The position numbers and the translations under genes are program-made. From Liolophura sinensis (Eukaryota > Mollusca > Polyplacophora > Chitonida > Chitonidae), in assembly GCF_032854445.1 (NCBI RefSeq), contig NC_088295.1:71698028-71762027 (forward strand): DNA of 64,000 nt, given 5' to 3'. Under the pieces are notes generated by a model that had not been told where the DNA came from, ran no database searches, and saw nothing but the letters and a program-made list of their open reading frames with translations. Shown piece by piece: positions 62,413-64,000 of this stretch (the stretch's first letter is position 1; every line of letters begins with the position of its first letter).

Positions 62413-63949
62413 CTGAATGGCGGAACGCTACTTTGCGACAGGTGTCGAAGATAAGTATGGAAGGGTGATACCCACAAAGAACACAATGGAAACTGTAATC
62501 GTGGTCAGTTCATGCCTCGAAATGTAGGTATGCTTGATGTAAAGTGTAGGTATCAACATTCTCTCCGATCATTTCTTGAAACATGGCAACAGACCGCCCT
62601 ATTGCAACGTGGTTCTGAAAACAATTAAACGTCAAAATTTTATCTTCAATATTGATAACTGAAGTTTTAGTAAGTATATCCTGACTTGAGATAACATTAA
62701 ACTGGAAGGTTTGTTGATGTTAAATTTTCTGTTAAAATCTACATTCTGCATGCTCAATAGAGTGAAATAAATAAAATAGAGTAAATCTGACCATTCCATG
62801 CTGAATCATTAATACACTACATCATATTTACGTATATCACTCTCGCCAAAAGCTTTTGTGTTTTTTATGAGAACATTTCCAACGTGGGTGTATATTTGAC
62901 CAAATATCCACATAATCTTTTCAATTATCGGACAGCTTTGCTCGCGATGCCGTGAGCGTATGATATATAGGATCAGACATAAAGGCTTAATATAATTATT
63001 TAACAGTGAATATATTACAATGTCATGTTTAATATTAAGCCAAGCTGGTTTTTTCATTGTTCAGTTCTGCTTAGTGCCCTGAATTTGGACCTAGCTTGTG
63101 CCAGGATACCGTATGACAAGAATATTGTGGATATATCATGTCCATAACCATTCATTCCTTCAGTTGTTCAGAGCACAGTGACCTAAAGTTCTTGATAGTT
63201 GGAGACCTTACCTTTTACCACTAGTTGTAAATGTATTATTTTCGACTTGCTGGAAACAAGACGAACATCGAGTGGTCCTTGGCATCGAACACATGATGTT
63301 TCTCTTGGAGTGATTTCGAGGATACCGTCAAATTTGTGATTTCTGATAATTTGCCTGACTTCCAGAGGGATATCCTTTGGTATACTCCTTGGTAATGATC
63401 GGAAATGTTGGCTGTTATTTCTCAGTGGAACGGGCTTTTGGCTCCCGTTTACCTGTTCGGTGTCAGATTCTTGTTGGTCAGTTTCTTGATCAGATAATGA
63501 CTGCACGTCATCTGACGATATCAATTCTGGTAGCTCTTGTTTTAGATACCATTTGCAGATGAGTTTATGGAGGCATGTGCGAATGCTTTTTGTGCACCTG
63601 CATATTGTGGTGTTTCTTTGTTAATCGTACGTTACTATAGTCCGTTGTAGTTTGCACCAGAACCTTTTTTCCCCGTGTACACAGACAGATGAATATGTCT
63701 AGGATAATAGGTCGACTGATGAGGTGGAATGAGTACTACAAATGGGCGTCCTGACCTTTCAGCTGTTTCTTGGCACTGCTTTAGTTCATTGTATCTACTT
63801 TCAGTGATGAAATTTTCACTCCGCATGCATTCAAGCGTGTCTTGTCTAAGAATCGTTTCTCTTCCAGGAATGGCATAAGGAACGGAACGAACGTGATCAC
63901 ACTCAAAGGAACTGTTCCCACCTCTTCTTGCCGCCGATTTCAACTCAAT
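62413..63949 (-). pseudogene. HMGXB3-like SWIM-zinc-finger gene, broken
   Basis: Two coding segments resemble the proteins annotated as HMG domain-containing protein 3-like. Segment 1 (63949-63212) has RHIHLSVYTGKK, then in the next frame TTTDYSNVRLTK and a SWIM finger C-x-C-x6-C-x-H (CRCTKSIRTCLHK, about 63604-63567). A Ser/Gln/Asp-rich linker, an IPKDIPLEVRQIIRNHK motif and CVRCQGPL follow, up to donor AAAG|GTAAGG. Segment 2 (62614-62413; acceptor TTGTTTTCAG, donor TTCAG|GTAGTT) reads NHVAIGRSVAMF, TLHQAYLHFEA, then after a TGA, DHDYSFHCVLCGYHP. There are two lesions: one extra base, best placed in the six-A run at 63670-63665, and the in-frame TGA at 62512-62510. The exon expected between the segments was not found, and the N-terminus would lie beyond the window. 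It is a pseudogene, unless the lesions are sequencing errors. Confidence 0.6.
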
Positions 63950-63962
63950 TCATGAGTTGTTT

Positions 63963-63990
63963 TCACAAATGCTGATCGGAGCATTTGTGA
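63963..63990. other. perfect 11-bp inverted repeat
   Basis: TCACAAATGCT, a 6-nt spacer (GATCGG), then AGCATTTGTGA. It lies just outside the open part of the SWIM pseudogene. Function unknown. Confidence 0.8.
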
Positions 63991-64000
63991 GCGTATTTTT

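Overview
This is eukaryotic, intron-rich, AT-rich animal DNA. It is dominated by non-coding sequence, minisatellites and tRNA-derived SINEs. The SINE types (a tRNA-like head and a tail ending in GTAAAACACC, and a second family ending in a GTTAAACCCC-type tail) and the large load of tandem repeats suggest a lophotrochozoan, most likely a mollusc. That assignment is an inference. No prokaryotic operon, CRISPR array, rRNA gene or free-standing tRNA gene was seen.

The only gene I can name with confidence is SELENOO (selenoprotein O, the mitochondrial SelO/YdiU AMPylase) on the minus strand, 51851 down to 41604. I rebuilt 13 coding exons. All introns are GT-AG, all phases agree, and the 2058-nt CDS encodes 685 residues, close to the vertebrate protein. 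An in-frame TGA lies three codons before the true stop and gives the characteristic ...VTUSS end, so this copy uses selenocysteine. A candidate SECIS hairpin lies about 370 nt downstream. The Cys of the usual CxxU motif is Arg here.

Three other transcription units are supported by splice-consistent exons but not identified: a 3-exon minus-strand gene (21195 to 19547, with a GC-AG intron), a 5-exon minus-strand gene (60962 to 58844), and a plus-strand terminal exon (57176-57262) with a poly(A) signal. At the right edge (63949 to 62413, minus) lies a broken HMGXB3-like SWIM-zinc-finger gene with one frameshift and one in-frame stop.

Layout: 1-17 kb is mostly gene-free with SINEs and a 28-bp array. 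17.8-18.3 kb is a 37-bp array. 19.5-21.2 kb is the first unidentified gene. 25.4-38 kb holds 46-, 42-, 105- and 88-bp arrays and a GCGATA-rich island. 41-52 kb is SELENOO. 52.4-57.2 kb is a huge 53-bp array. 57-61 kb holds the plus-strand terminal exon and the second unidentified gene. 61.4-62 kb is an AGATATCT-rich island, and 62.4-64 kb is the pseudogene.

The most unusual feature is that two minisatellites look seeded by splice sites. The intron-11 array of SELENOO is 22 tandem copies of the exon-11 5' splice site, and the 53-bp array repeats a 3'-splice-site-like segment resembling the start of the neighbouring plus-strand terminal exon.
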